Below, piece after piece: positions 25,176-34,273 of a stretch of 57,292 bases of DNA. The translations under genes and the position numbers were made by a program. The stretch spans positions 1 through 57,292 of the forward strand of contig JAQBQD010000142.1 in the NCBI GenBank assembly GCA_028287185.1, in the 5' to 3' direction. Under the pieces are notes generated by a model. That model did no database searches, was not told the origin of the DNA, and saw nothing but the letters and a program-made list of their open reading frames with translations. Origin of the DNA: Gemmatimonadota bacterium. Its GTDB lineage: Bacteria; Gemmatimonadota; Gemmatimonadetes; Longimicrobiales; Longimicrobiaceae. How positions within the stretch are numbered: position 1 is the first letter of the stretch; the number at the start of each line of letters is the position of its first letter.

Positions 25176-25501
25176 GCGCCTGCCCAGAGGGAGTGAGACA
25201 AAACCCAAGCGCTGTCGGACCCGACACGGCAATCTTCGTTCCGAGTAGCTCTATGCTACGGCCTGCCGGAGTGCCTCACGTATCACAAACGCGCCAACTT
25301 GCATTCCGAGCGGAATCCGCAGGCGGCGCCTCCGGCTCTATCCTGCGCGAGAGTCTGTCGATATTTTGATTCTGCCCAAACCGCTGGCGGTCTGGGCAAC
25401 TAACGGCTTTGGTGTCCATAGCTGCTGCGTGCGCGGGGGGCTAGTGTGCCCGCGCTGTCGATCAGCTACTCTCGCCTCTTTTTAGGACCATCGATCTGTA
25501 C
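25176..25501. other. divergent intergenic region upstream of mod
   Basis: Shared upstream region of the unknown gene and mod, containing palindrome copy 10 and an imperfect hairpin at 25373-25398 (TGCCCA-a-ACC / GGT-c-TGGGCA). No -35/-10 pair is clear. Confidence 0.4.
25301..25318. repeat. ICE palindrome copy 10
   Basis: Reads GCATTCCGAGCGGAATCC; intergenic, about 180 bases before mod. Confidence 0.8.
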
Positions 25502-27454
25502 GTGGAACAGCCCAATCTGATCGAAACGGAGAGTGCCCCTCCTGCGGACGTGCTCATGCTCTCGCCTGCGCTTCAAGTGGCGATTGACAGCCGTCCCGAA
25601 GCTGGGATTCGCATCGACTTCCCTGGGAAGCCGGGCCTGCGAGCCGCGCTTGCCCGGTTGCGACCACGTAGCCAACGCCGATTGGCTCAGTACTGTGCCG
25701 GTCCCGAAGAGGAGCAGACGCGCAATCTGGTTGTCGAAGGAGACAATCTTCAGGTTATGGGATCGCTGTACCGGTTTCGTGGTCAGATCGATCTAGTCGT
25801 CGCCGATCCTCCCTACAACACTGGAAACGACTTCCGGTATAATGACCGTTGGGACGTCGATCCAAACGATCCCGACCCGGGCCCGGTGATCGGACCTGAT
25901 GATGGCGGCAGACATAGTAAATGGATGCGCTTTATGGCGCCGCGTCTCGAAATGATGCGCGCCATGCTAAAGCCTGGAGGGGTGTGTGCGGTGTGCATCG
26001 ACGAGCGCGAGCTGTTTCGGCTCGGAATGATGATGGACGAGACGTTTGGCGAGCACAACCGGATCGCGATCATCAACTGGCAGAAGTCTTATGCGGCGAA
26101 AAATGATTCTGCTCACGTCTCGACCGCCACTGAGTACGTGCTTGTCTACGCTAAGTCCAAAGAGAAAGCTCGGACTGGATTGCTGGGTCGGACCGACGCA
26201 ATGGACCGGCGCTATCGAGCACCGGATGGAGATCCCGAGCCATGGAAAGCAGGCGACCTGAACGCTAAGGCGCACCCAAAGCCGGAGGATTATGGAATTC
26301 AGTCGCCCTTCACTGGAGAAATCCATTATCCCGCTGGGCATGGGCGCTGGAGGCTGAAGCGTTCTGAGCTGAAACGGCTACTCGAAGCTTGGGGCAGCCG
26401 ATATGTGGCAATGGAAGATCCTGCGTGCACCCTTCCCTCGTTGGTGCTCCAAGGAACCGAGTTGCGAGACGGACGTCTTGTGACCCCGGACGCCGTACTA
26501 GTCAATTCGCGTGAACAGGCCATTCGCGTCCGTGACGCCGGACCGTGGCCGCAACTGTTCTTCCAATCTGCGGGCGAGGGACGGCCGAGCACTAAACGCT
26601 ACTTACGCGATGTAAAGCGGGGACGGGTCCCAACGACGTATTGGGCGGACGAGGAATACGAGACGCCATTGGTATTGGGTGCCCAGTCTTGGGGGTACGA
26701 GGAGAGCGGCCACAGCCAGTCTGGGGTGAATGAACTCTCCGCGATCATCGGACCAAAACACGGCTTTGAAACCGTAAAGCCATTGCGTCTGATCACGAAG
26801 ATCATTCAAATCTGGTGTCCGCCGTCGGGGATTGTGCTTGACCCTTTCGCCGGATCAGGAACCACTGGCCACGCGGTTCTCCACCTGAATGACGAGACTG
26901 GAGCGGAACGGCGCTTCATTTTGATCGAGCAGAGTCGGCCTGAGAAGGGGGACCCGTACGCCCGCACGCTAACTGCCGAACGCGTCCGCCGCGTTGCCGT
27001 GGGCGACTGGTACACGGGACCACGTGCACCGCTGGGAGGGGGATTTACCTTTAAAACGAGCACGACGCAGATCGACCGTAGAGCGGTGCTCGCCATGCAG
27101 CGGGAGGAGATGTGTGATCTCATCCTTCTCTCACATTGGGACGCCCGTAACCGCAAGGGCCCACTGCTTACCACGTTGACCCACAAGGATTATCGGTACT
27201 TGGTCGCGAAGGATGCGTCCAATCAAGGATATTACCTCGTGTGGGAGGGCCCCGACGCGTCCACTCCTCTCACGGTCCCTGCCCTAGCCGAGATTATTGA
27301 TGAAGCTCGGCGCGAAGGACTGAGCGCGCCCTACCACGTCTACGCTCGTATATCGCACGTTCTCATGCCGGAAGTAATTTTCTATCAGATTCCTGACGAA
27401 ATCCTGTCGAAAATCGGTTTCAATGATTCGTTAGGGGAGGCTGACGAGAGGTGA
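25502..27454 (+). CDS. mod: type III restriction-modification DNA methyltransferase (Mod)
   Basis: A 650-aa methyltransferase that should recognise and methylate the target of the type III system. DPPYNTGND (motif IV, about residue 101) precedes FAGSGTTGHAV (motif I, about residue 449), the beta-class order typical of Mod subunits. The region between holds the target-recognition part. It starts at a GTG (VEQPNLIETESAP). Its stop overlaps the res start by 4 bases, the normal coupled arrangement. Codon use is less GC-rich than the transfer genes, which suggests separate acquisition. Confidence 0.9.
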   Translation: MEQPNLIETESAPPADVLMLSPALQVAIDSRPEAGIRIDFPGKPGLRAALARLRPRSQRRLAQYCAGPEEEQTRNLVVEGDNLQVMGSLYRFRGQIDLVVADPPYNTGNDFRYNDRWDVDPNDPDPGPVIGPDDGGRHSKWMRFMAPRLEMMRAMLKPGGVCAVCIDERELFRLGMMMDETFGEHNRIAIINWQKSYAAKNDSAHVSTATEYVLVYAKSKEKARTGLLGRTDAMDRRYRAPDGDPEPWKAGDLNAKAHPKPEDYGIQSPFTGEIHYPAGHGRWRLKRSELKRLLEAWGSRYVAMEDPACTLPSLVLQGTELRDGRLVTPDAVLVNSREQAIRVRDAGPWPQLFFQSAGEGRPSTKRYLRDVKRGRVPTTYWADEEYETPLVLGAQSWGYEESGHSQSGVNELSAIIGPKHGFETVKPLRLITKIIQIWCPPSGIVLDPFAGSGTTGHAVLHLNDETGAERRFILIEQSRPEKGDPYARTLTAERVRRVAVGDWYTGPRAPLGGGFTFKTSTTQIDRRAVLAMQREEMCDLILLSHWDARNRKGPLLTTLTHKDYRYLVAKDASNQGYYLVWEGPDASTPLTVPALAEIIDEARREGLSAPYHVYARISHVLMPEVIFYQIPDEILSKIGFNDSLGEADER

Positions 27455-29745
27455 TTGAACTCCTCCCCTTCCAAATCGCCGCGGCTACTACGATCGCGGA
27501 CCGCTACCGAGCTTTTGCAAGCGACACTGATCGGCCGCGGCTTCGCGGCTTTGGCGTGCTGCCATTTTTCCAGTCGCTTCAGGCACTGACCGGCGCGGGT
27601 AAGACCCCCATCCTAGCTGATTCGATTGCTCAGATGCGCACCGCATCACCGATCGAGCCGGTTGTCCTGTGGATCTCAAAGGCTCGCGTTGTTGTCGACC
27701 AGACGCTCACGAATTTCCAAGACGGAGGCAAGTACCATCATCTGATCGAGGGGTTTGCAGCGACGGCACTTCGGGAGTGCACACCCAGAGATATCGAAGA
27801 TGCAACCACAGGGATTCTGCTTCTAGGCACTGTTGCGACGTTCAACAGTAAGGAGCGCGGCGACCGCCTGATCTTTGGGGCCAGAGAAGACGTGGGTGAA
27901 GTTTCACTCTGGGAGAAGCTGGTCGGCCGCACGTCCTCAGGTGGCGACCGCCGGCCTCTGTTCATCGTGTACGACGAGGGACATAATCTGTCCGAGCAGC
28001 AAGCCGAACTACTGCTCGAATTACGGCCAGACGCCTTGATCTTAGCGACCGCGACACCGAAGCTTCCCCCCCGCATCGCTGAAATCGTGGACCTTCTGCA
28101 CCGGAATGGGTATGAGCAGGAGGCGCTTACCGTACGGGTGGCGAGCACGGATGTTGTCGAGGCGGAGTTGGTCAAGGCAGAAGTGCAGCTCGGCGGATAC
28201 GTGACGGCGGAAGAAGTCGCGATTCACGACATGCTGACCGACTACCATACGCTGTGTGAGCGCGTACAAGAGTACGCGTTGCCGCTCCGGCCAAAGTGTA
28301 TATACGTCTGCAAAACCAATGTAAAGGACGATGAGCACCGCCCGTTCGAATCTCGCACCGCCCCCCCGATCCGAATTTGGCGGTATCTCGTGCACGAATG
28401 CGGGATTGATCCGTGCGAGATTGCTGTCTACTGCGATTTGAAGGTCCTCAGTTCAAATCCACTCCCGCCTGGGTTCGTGCTGTTCCGCGGCGGGGACGCG
28501 GACTACAGTTCCTTTACCGAAGGCGGGTACCGCCACGTAATATTCAACCTCAGCTTGCAGGAGGGGTGGGATGATCCCGAGTGCTATTTCGCGTACATCG
28601 ATAAGAGTATGGGTTCAGACCTTCAAGTTGAGCAGATCATTGGCCGCGTTTTGCGCCAGCCGGGCGCCCGGTACTACCCACACCCGGCTCTGAACGCGTG
28701 CGCGTTCTACGTGCATGTGGACGAAGATGGCGTGTTTGCAAGAATCATGTTGGATGTTCAGCGACGACTTGCTGCCGATCTTCCGGCAGTCAGCGTGATC
28801 TCGAATGGTGGAGCGCGTAGGACGCTGCGCCCACAAGCACCCCGTAAATCACTCCCTTTGCCTCGCATTTACATAGATGCATCTGCGGCGGCGGAACCGG
28901 TCGACCATGTCTTGTCCAGCATTGGCAGCTCGGTGGGTGAGGCACGAGCTTCCGGGCGCGTAGCCCATGCGCGGCAGGCGGTGGGTGCAACAGCAACCGA
29001 AGGGTCCTTGTCGTGGGTTGACTACGGGGAGGGAATGCCGGTTACGGTTCAATGGTACCTCCGGCGCCAGATTGAGCGGAGATACCCAAGTGCGCAGAGT
29101 GTGTGTGATTTGAACCAATTGCGTTTCCGCCAGACGGTTCAGATTGGGAGTCCGGCGACCCGTCACCTTGACCTTGTGGCTGAGGAGGTGGTCCGCGCAT
29201 ATCTGGAGCATGTGCGACTCGCAGTCTTTCCTGGTCTTTCGGATCCTATTCCAGAGGTAGTTTGCGACGAGTCGCAGCGCGTGGAATTTCGCAACTCATT
29301 GCACGCCGCGTACAGCGGACTCAACGCCCTCGAATTGAAATGTGCAGAGGGATTGGATGCGGTCGGGTGGCCGTGGATGCGGAATCCCTCACGGAGTGGA
29401 TTCCATCTTCCGCTGTTTGAACTTGGAGGCGGACGATCGTTTTATCCGGACTTTGTCGTTTGGACGGATCGTGGAATATGGCTACTGGATCCGAAGGGTG
29501 ACCACCTGATCCAAACCGAAGCGGGCAAGAAGATCGTCGGTATCGAGTCCCCTCATGGCCAAGGCACCGTGCGAGTGTGCCTAATCAGCTCAGGTCGGTG
29601 GGATCGCCAATTCAGGAAAACTGACACTGAGGGCGTGACTGCGTGGACCCTGCGCGGAGGAATGATCCACCCTGAACCCTTTGCGGATTACGGGCGTCTG
29701 CTTGCACGCGTCCTCGGGACGCGCCGCGCCACACCCGTCGAGTGA
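27451..29745 (+). CDS. res: type III restriction endonuclease subunit (Res)
   Basis: A 764-aa ATP-dependent translocating nuclease partner of Mod. Walker A TGAGKT (residues 47-52), a DEGH box (about 175), LATATP (motif III, about 200) and a helicase C-terminal part with QIIGRVLRQPGA (motif VI) define the SF2 motor. Near the C-terminus YPDFVVWTDRGIWLLDPKGD provides a PD...DxK nuclease site. It is shorter than many Res proteins (often 900-1000 aa) but all key motifs are present, so it looks intact. It starts at a GTG overlapping the mod stop. Confidence 0.9.
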   Translation: MIELLPFQIAAATTIADRYRAFASDTDRPRLRGFGVLPFFQSLQALTGAGKTPILADSIAQMRTASPIEPVVLWISKARVVVDQTLTNFQDGGKYHHLIEGFAATALRECTPRDIEDATTGILLLGTVATFNSKERGDRLIFGAREDVGEVSLWEKLVGRTSSGGDRRPLFIVYDEGHNLSEQQAELLLELRPDALILATATPKLPPRIAEIVDLLHRNGYEQEALTVRVASTDVVEAELVKAEVQLGGYVTAEEVAIHDMLTDYHTLCERVQEYALPLRPKCIYVCKTNVKDDEHRPFESRTAPPIRIWRYLVHECGIDPCEIAVYCDLKVLSSNPLPPGFVLFRGGDADYSSFTEGGYRHVIFNLSLQEGWDDPECYFAYIDKSMGSDLQVEQIIGRVLRQPGARYYPHPALNACAFYVHVDEDGVFARIMLDVQRRLAADLPAVSVISNGGARRTLRPQAPRKSLPLPRIYIDASAAAEPVDHVLSSIGSSVGEARASGRVAHARQAVGATATEGSLSWVDYGEGMPVTVQWYLRRQIERRYPSAQSVCDLNQLRFRQTVQIGSPATRHLDLVAEEVVRAYLEHVRLAVFPGLSDPIPEVVCDESQRVEFRNSLHAAYSGLNALELKCAEGLDAVGWPWMRNPSRSGFHLPLFELGGGRSFYPDFVVWTDRGIWLLDPKGDHLIQTEAGKKIVGIESPHGQGTVRVCLISSGRWDRQFRKTDTEGVTAWTLRGGMIHPEPFADYGRLLARVLGTRRATPVE

Positions 29746-29775
29746 CCGTCGTGGCATCGACGGGCAACCCGTGCG

Positions 29776-29793
29776 GCATTCCGGTCGGAATCC
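29776..29793. repeat. ICE palindrome copy 11
   Basis: Reads GCATTCCGGTCGGAATCC; 30 bases after the res stop codon. Confidence 0.85.
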
Positions 29794-29861
29794 AGCCGTT
29801 GCGATTGCGTCCTGTCCAGCAGAGGTTGCCGACTACCACCTCCTTGCGCCGTGTGTCCGAC

Positions 29862-30095
29862 ATGAGAAGAAGCCGAGATGAGCTGCAACGCGAAAACGCC
29901 GAGTTGCGCGCGATTATAGAGGAGGTGCTTTACATGGCGCGCCGGTATGCGGATGGCACGTCTAGCACTGCGGTTTTCACCGTCAACGAATGCGTCCGCA
30001 AGGTCGAGGAACTCGGGATCCCGCTTGCCCCCGACAGTGTTCTCGCCGATCCGGCGGGTCGCCTCGCGACGGAGGGTGGGGCGGTCGTTCGGTAG
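29862..30095 (+). CDS. small coiled-coil protein of unknown function
   Basis: A 77-aa protein starting MRRSRDELQRENAELRAIIEEVL, a good heptad-like coiled coil, followed by a polar tail. It lies 116 bases downstream of res on the same strand and may be co-transcribed with mod-res. No family is recognised. An in-frame upstream extension runs through palindrome copy 11 and is not preferred. Confidence 0.5.
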   Translation: MRRSRDELQRENAELRAIIEEVLYMARRYADGTSSTAVFTVNECVRKVEELGIPLAPDSVLADPAGRLATEGGAVVR

Positions 30096-30163
30096 CTATC
30101 TTCAGTCCGATCCAGCCCGGCGAGCCCTCCGACCTTGCTCATTGAACGCCTCACGAATCCACA

Positions 30164-30186
30164 GGGCGCCTTCGCTGAAGGCGCCC
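30164..30186. terminator. 9-bp perfect hairpin between convergent transcripts
   Basis: GGGCGCCTT pairs with AAGGCGCCC around cgctg. It lies between the plus-strand cargo genes and the end of the minus-strand transfer/pilus operon, where a bidirectional terminator is expected. Confidence 0.6.
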
Positions 30187-30221
30187 CGTGCCAGGCTCGA
30201 TCAGACCCGCCGTGCCGCTCG

Positions 30222-33200
30222 CTATCCCCGCCCTGTCCAGCCTGTACCGTCACGCAACGCGACCATCGGCATCTTCGGAAGCGCCATCCGCCACCATGCA
30301 CGGGCCGAGGACGGCGCTGTCACCTGGCGGCGAGAAGCTGGCGCGGGGATGGGCGCCGCGATCCGCTGCGGCGTGCCGCCGCATCTGCGGCCATCACACC
30401 GGCGCAGTTGGGATGCCCCGCCAGGTCCTTCCCCTCGCTGAGGCAGAACTGAAGGGCGATGGACCACAACGCCGTGGACTCGCGCGCCTGCGCGGTCCAG
30501 AACGCCTTGTTGTAGCGCCGCGACACGTAGCGGACCTGTAGCGCCGCGATGGGCTCGTCGCCCTCCGCGATGCGACGATCCCCCGACGTGCACGCCGTCG
30601 CGGCTACCGCCGCGAGAAGCAAGCACGCCCGAAGTCTCCGGTTGAGCATGTTTCCCTCCGGTATCGCTGTACGTGGATGCGGGGCGCTCGTGCAGCGCGG
30701 CGGCCGTGTCCACAGCCACCCGCACGTCCCCCGTGGAGATGTGGATCGTGGGCGCCTGCACGTCGGCGTCACCATCAGCCGGGACGACCAGCTCGACGTG
30801 CTCCGCACGCGCTGAAAGCGCGGCCAGTGAGCTGGGGGCGACGCTCAGGCGGTAGCGGCCGGGGCGCACCCGGGCCACGTACCATGCGCCGTCCGCGAAC
30901 GTCGTGGTGGCCGTCATCTGCCCATGCTCGTCGGCCAGGTTCAGGGTGATTCCGCCGAGCGCGCCATCCGGCATACCTTCGACCTGCCCCCCGACAGGCC
31001 GCGTCTGCACGACGGGGAAGTCCACCGTGATCGCCCGGTTCGGCACCGGGCGGACGCGGTGCTCCGGCTGGGACGGCGTCAGCGCCGGGTCCGTGACGGC
31101 GTTCGGATGGATGCGCACGTAGGCCACGTCATACGGCGAGATGTTCCACCGGACGAAGCGCCCCCGCGCATCGGTCCGGACGGGAACCCCGCCGACCTGG
31201 ATGACCTGTCCCGCCAGGACCGAATCCCCCGGCGTGAACCGCCCGTCCGCGTCATGGTCGAAGTAGACCACCCCGGTGATCCCTCCCGAACCCTCCGCGG
31301 GCCCCGGCAGCGCACTTACGCCCGCGAAGCCGGCGTCCGCCAGCGATCCCCGCGCCGAGATCGTCGTGTGGTTGCGCGCAGCCCCGTGCTCCGTCGAAAT
31401 TCGCGAGTGCACGCGCAGGCTGCGCGTGAAGGCGCTGAAACCCAGCTCAACCGCTGGGCGGGCGCTTCGCGTGCGATCCCACCGCACGGCCGCGCTCACG
31501 TTCGCCCACCCGAGCGCCCCCACGCTCAGGCCGGCGTCCGCCGTCTGGAAGCCCTTGCCGCCGAGGCTCGCCCCGGCCGAGAGGCTGGAGGGCATTGTAC
31601 CGAACAAGCGGCCAAGCGTCTGCGTGCCATGCACGCCGAGGTACGCCGGGACGGCGGGGCCGGCTGTGAGGCTCGCTTCTACCGCACCGCCCGCGTGGTA
31701 GACCGCGCCGCCTGCGTTCCACCGCTCCAGGCCGTCGCCCAGGTGCCCGTCCACGTGTCCGGAGAGGCGCACGGCCGAGATCCCCGCCGCGCTCGTGCGG
31801 TAGGTGGCGGAAGCGTCCCCCGTCCAGTAGCGGCGCGGTACGCCCACGGACAGCGACTCCGCGCCGAGCCGGTAGGACGGGTCCAGCCGCGCCGAGGCTT
31901 GGAGGCCGAGGCGCGAGCTGCCCAGGAGCTGCACGGACGCGCTGCCGGCCGCCCCACGCTCTACCTGCAGCTCTCCGGACGCGCCGTGCGCGTTCGCGAA
32001 GGCGAGCCCCAGGTACGGCTTGAAGGCATCACCCCCAGCGCCTCCGCGCCGCAGGTTGAAGCCCCCGCCCACCGTGAGCGCGTTCGTCAGACCGTAGCGG
32101 CCTGACGCGAATGCCCCTGCCGAGCAGTCGGCCCACTGGCAGCGACCCGCGCCCAGGTCGTACCGGAAGGTGCCCTGCCGGACCATCGAGTACGGCACGG
32201 CGAACGTCAGGTCGCGCACGCGCTCCTGGCCGTCCGGCCCGATCTCCCGCACCTGCACGTCGCTACTTCCGTAGCGGATCAGCGCGGGCGGGCTCCCGTC
32301 CGCAATGGCGTCCGAGAAGCCCACCAGCCGCCCCTCTTGGTAGATTTCGTATTCCCACCCTTCCGGCACGCTGGGCCGGATCGGGACCATCCCGAAGACC
32401 GACTCCTGCGTGTGCGGGACGTTCGTGATCCGGACGCCCTGGAGCTGCTGGAGGAACGGCCCCTCTGCCGACACGTCCCCGACTTCGACCTGCCGGACGA
32501 GCCGCCCGGTGGGAAAAGCCCGCCGGTACTGCGCGTGCACATCGACCGGCGCGGCGTCGCCACGCTCGTCGCTGCTGAGCGTCGCGGCGACCTTCAGCTC
32601 ACCGCCCCATGCCGCGGTGCCGAGCGTAGGCGAGAACGACGTGCTGCGGGTGGGGTTGAGCGACTGCGCGCTCAACTCCCAGTCCAGCACCAGGCCACCC
32701 GACTTCGGCAAGAAGGGCACGGCGCGAGGATTCGCGTCCGTCTCCGACAGCGCGACAGGCGCGAGGCCGGCCCGCCGCTCCGCGACGGCCAGCCGCGCCT
32801 CGGCGGGAAACGGCCGTGCACGCGTGATGCGCGCAGTGAGCTGCCCCCACTCCACCGCCAGCTCGGCGTCCAGCAGCGCGGCCAGGAGCGTTGCCGGTGC
32901 ATACACTTCGCCCTCTGACACCACCAGCTCGTCGGGGCCGAGCTGGAGCGTCGTGCTGTCGTTCCGGAGCTGATGGAGCGCCGTGTCGGCCGCGATCCCT
33001 CCGGTAGCGGATTCCGGTCGGAATGCGTGTCCGCCGCCCCCCCCGGCGGCGAACGACACCCCGGCGGCTTCCGCGATCTTCACTACCGGCAGCAGCAGGC
33101 GGCGCTGCGCGTCCACCAGCGCCGGGAGCGCCTGTGCGGGCCGCTCCCCCACCCGGACCGAGAACACCGCCGGCTCCGCCGCCGGCGTCTTCCGCGCCCA

Positions 33201-33314
33201 GGCCGCGAGCGCGAACGGCGCCGGCCCCTGAGCGTGGCCGGGGAAGGCCGCGAGGGTGGCGCCCAGGAGCGCCACCACCGCGCAGGTGGCGCGGCGCAGC
33301 GCCGCGCCGGTCAC
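30222..33314 (-). CDS. usher-like outer-membrane protein (chaperone-usher pilus)
   Basis: An open frame of 1030 aa starting at a GTG that overlaps the chaperone stop (GTGA at 33311-33314). A signal peptide (CAVVALLGATLAAFPGHAQG) is followed by an N-terminal domain (FSVRVGERPAQALPALVDAQRRLLLP), then long beta-rich sequence with usher-like segments (VFGMVPIRPSVPEGWEYEIYQEGRLVGF; FRYDLGAGRCQWADC), an SdrD-B-like domain (GVVYFDHDADGRFTPGDSVLAG) and C-terminal beta domains. Ushers export and assemble pilus subunits. Family-like sequence ends near 30660, giving about 888 residues; beyond it the frame stays open across the downstream lipoprotein gene and may not be translated as such, or the true stop was lost. 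Palindrome copy 12 is inside. Confidence 0.7.
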   Translation of the reverse strand: MTGAALRRATCAVVALLGATLAAFPGHAQGPAPFALAAWARKTPAAEPAVFSVRVGERPAQALPALVDAQRRLLLPVVKIAEAAGVSFAAGGGGGHAFRPESATGGIAADTALHQLRNDSTTLQLGPDELVVSEGEVYAPATLLAALLDAELAVEWGQLTARITRARPFPAEARLAVAERRAGLAPVALSETDANPRAVPFLPKSGGLVLDWELSAQSLNPTRSTSFSPTLGTAAWGGELKVAATLSSDERGDAAPVDVHAQYRRAFPTGRLVRQVEVGDVSAEGPFLQQLQGVRITNVPHTQESVFGMVPIRPSVPEGWEYEIYQEGRLVGFSDAIADGSPPALIRYGSSDVQVREIGPDGQERVRDLTFAVPYSMVRQGTFRYDLGAGRCQWADCSAGAFASGRYGLTNALTVGGGFNLRRGGAGGDAFKPYLGLAFANAHGASGELQVERGAAGSASVQLLGSSRLGLQASARLDPSYRLGAESLSVGVPRRYWTGDASATYRTSAAGISAVRLSGHVDGHLGDGLERWNAGGAVYHAGGAVEASLTAGPAVPAYLGVHGTQTLGRLFGTMPSSLSAGASLGGKGFQTADAGLSVGALGWANVSAAVRWDRTRSARPAVELGFSAFTRSLRVHSRISTEHGAARNHTTISARGSLADAGFAGVSALPGPAEGSGGITGVVYFDHDADGRFTPGDSVLAGQVIQVGGVPVRTDARGRFVRWNISPYDVAYVRIHPNAVTDPALTPSQPEHRVRPVPNRAITVDFPVVQTRPVGGQVEGMPDGALGGITLNLADEHGQMTATTTFADGAWYVARVRPGRYRLSVAPSSLAALSARAEHVELVVPADGDADVQAPTIHISTGDVRVAVDTAAALHERPASTYSDTGGKHAQPETSGVLASRGGSRDGVHVGGSSHRGGRRAHRGATGPLRVAALQQGVLDRAGARVHGVVVHRPSVLPQRGEGPGGASQLRRCDGRRCGGTPQRIAAPIPAPASRRQVTAPSSARAWWRMALPKMPMVALRDGTGWTGRG
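30320..30649 (-). CDS. EexN-like entry-exclusion lipoprotein
   Basis: A 109-aa protein with a lipoprotein signal peptide and lipobox (AAVAATAC, cysteine at about residue 20) and a C-terminal motif FWTAQAREST-ALWSIALQFC...PNC. The pattern of an arginine-containing helix, a cysteine, then a PNC block resembles EexN-type entry-exclusion lipoproteins of conjugative elements, which stop redundant transfer between donors. GGAGGG lies just before the ATG. It is last in the transfer/pilus operon and overlaps the 3' extension of the usher frame. A broken relative lies at 22293-22493. Confidence 0.6.
   Translation of the reverse strand: MLNRRLRACLLLAAVAATACTSGDRRIAEGDEPIAALQVRYVSRRYNKAFWTAQARESTALWSIALQFCLSEGKDLAGHPNCAGVMAADAAARRSGSRRPSPRQLLAAR
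33009..33026. repeat. ICE palindrome copy 12 (inside usher gene)
   Basis: Reads GGATTCCGGTCGGAATGC; translated on the minus strand as A-F-R-P-E-S after a glycine run. Confidence 0.85.
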
Positions 33315-34171
33315 CGGCTGCGGGCCACGTTCGTGGCCCCCTCGGTGAGGTTCACCCGCCCCTGGATGGGGTCGGCATCGAGCGCCGTGCCCGGCGGGAG
33401 GTCCGGCCGCTCGGTGTCGAACGTGTACTCGACCGCGGCGACGCGCGATGCGTCGGCGGCGGGGAGGGTGAAGCGCCACCGCAGGCTCCGGTAGACCGTG
33501 ATGGGCTCGACGTGCTCCTCACCCACGACGGCGCCGTGTGCATCCAGCAGCCTCGCCCGCAGGCGGCCGATGAACGCCGCGTTGCCGCCGCGCACCAGGT
33601 CGAGGGTCAGGTGCACGTCCTTGCCGTCCCGTTCGGCGGTGGCGTGCTCGACCGACAGCGAAGTGGACAGCCGCCCGACACGGTAGTGCAGCCCCCCGAC
33701 GATCCGCGTCCCGATGCGGAGCTGCATCGTCGCCTGCCCGTTCGTGTTCTCCACGGCTGGGACCTGCGGAACGGCGTTGACCACCATCCGGGCCCAATAC
33801 TCCCCGGCCGCGAGCCCTGCCGGGGGACGGACGATCACCCGCACCACCTGGCTTTCGCCCGGCGCCAGCACCAGGCGCCGCGGATACGCCCGCAGCCAGG
33901 AGAGCGCCGAGGGCGCCCCCTCCGGAGCCGAGTCTGCCAGGACCAGCCGAACCACGCCGACGTCGTCCGAGACGTGGGTGCCCCACTGGAATCCCACCTC
34001 GATCTCCTCCGCCTGCGTCCCGGAGTTGTAGAGCGTCACCACGCCTTCGCGGGTGTGCCCGTCGATGTAGAGAACGGCAGGGGATACGTTCACTGCCGCG
34101 GCGTCGCGGGCGGCGAGCGCCAGTGCCGCGAAGGCGACCAGCCCCGCCCGTCTGAGAATTCTTCCGGTCAT
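33311..34171 (-). CDS. PapD-like periplasmic pilus chaperone
   Basis: A 286-aa protein with a signal peptide (AGLVAFAALALAARDAAA) and a first immunoglobulin-like domain (VNVSPAVLYIDGHTREGVVTLYNSG...PRRLVLAPGESQVVRVIVRPP) typical of chaperones that donate a beta-strand to pilus subunits. The second part is a further beta domain (HVEPITVYRSLRWRFTLP). It sits between three subunit-like genes and the usher, with a 4-base overlap into the usher start. The start at 34171 is preferred over 34243. Confidence 0.75.
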   Translation of the reverse strand: MTGRILRRAGLVAFAALALAARDAAAVNVSPAVLYIDGHTREGVVTLYNSGTQAEEIEVGFQWGTHVSDDVGVVRLVLADSAPEGAPSALSWLRAYPRRLVLAPGESQVVRVIVRPPAGLAAGEYWARMVVNAVPQVPAVENTNGQATMQLRIGTRIVGGLHYRVGRLSTSLSVEHATAERDGKDVHLTLDLVRGGNAAFIGRLRARLLDAHGAVVGEEHVEPITVYRSLRWRFTLPAADASRVAAVEYTFDTERPDLPPGTALDADPIQGRVNLTEGATNVARSR

Positions 34172-34247
34172 GTCCGTCTCCCTTCCTAACAAGGTGTGTG
34201 CGCCCCCCCGCGTGGGGCCGCCGGAACGAGCCGGCGGTCCCACGCGC

Positions 34248-34265
34248 GCATTCCGACCGGAATGC
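34248..34265. repeat. ICE palindrome copy 13
   Basis: Reads GCATTCCGACCGGAATGC; lies between the chaperone and the adjacent subunit gene. Confidence 0.9.
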
Positions 34266-34273
34266 GCTTGCGG

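Noticed and set aside
29380..29404. Inverted repeat ggaatcc...ggattcc in res
   Set aside because: It fits the coding sequence of Res, has a 10-base loop unlike the ICE palindrome, and occurs once.
30222..30319. Usher C-terminal residues as a real domain
   Set aside because: After about 30660 the translation is an off-frame reading of the lipoprotein gene and its 3' region; no usher-type ending is visible there.
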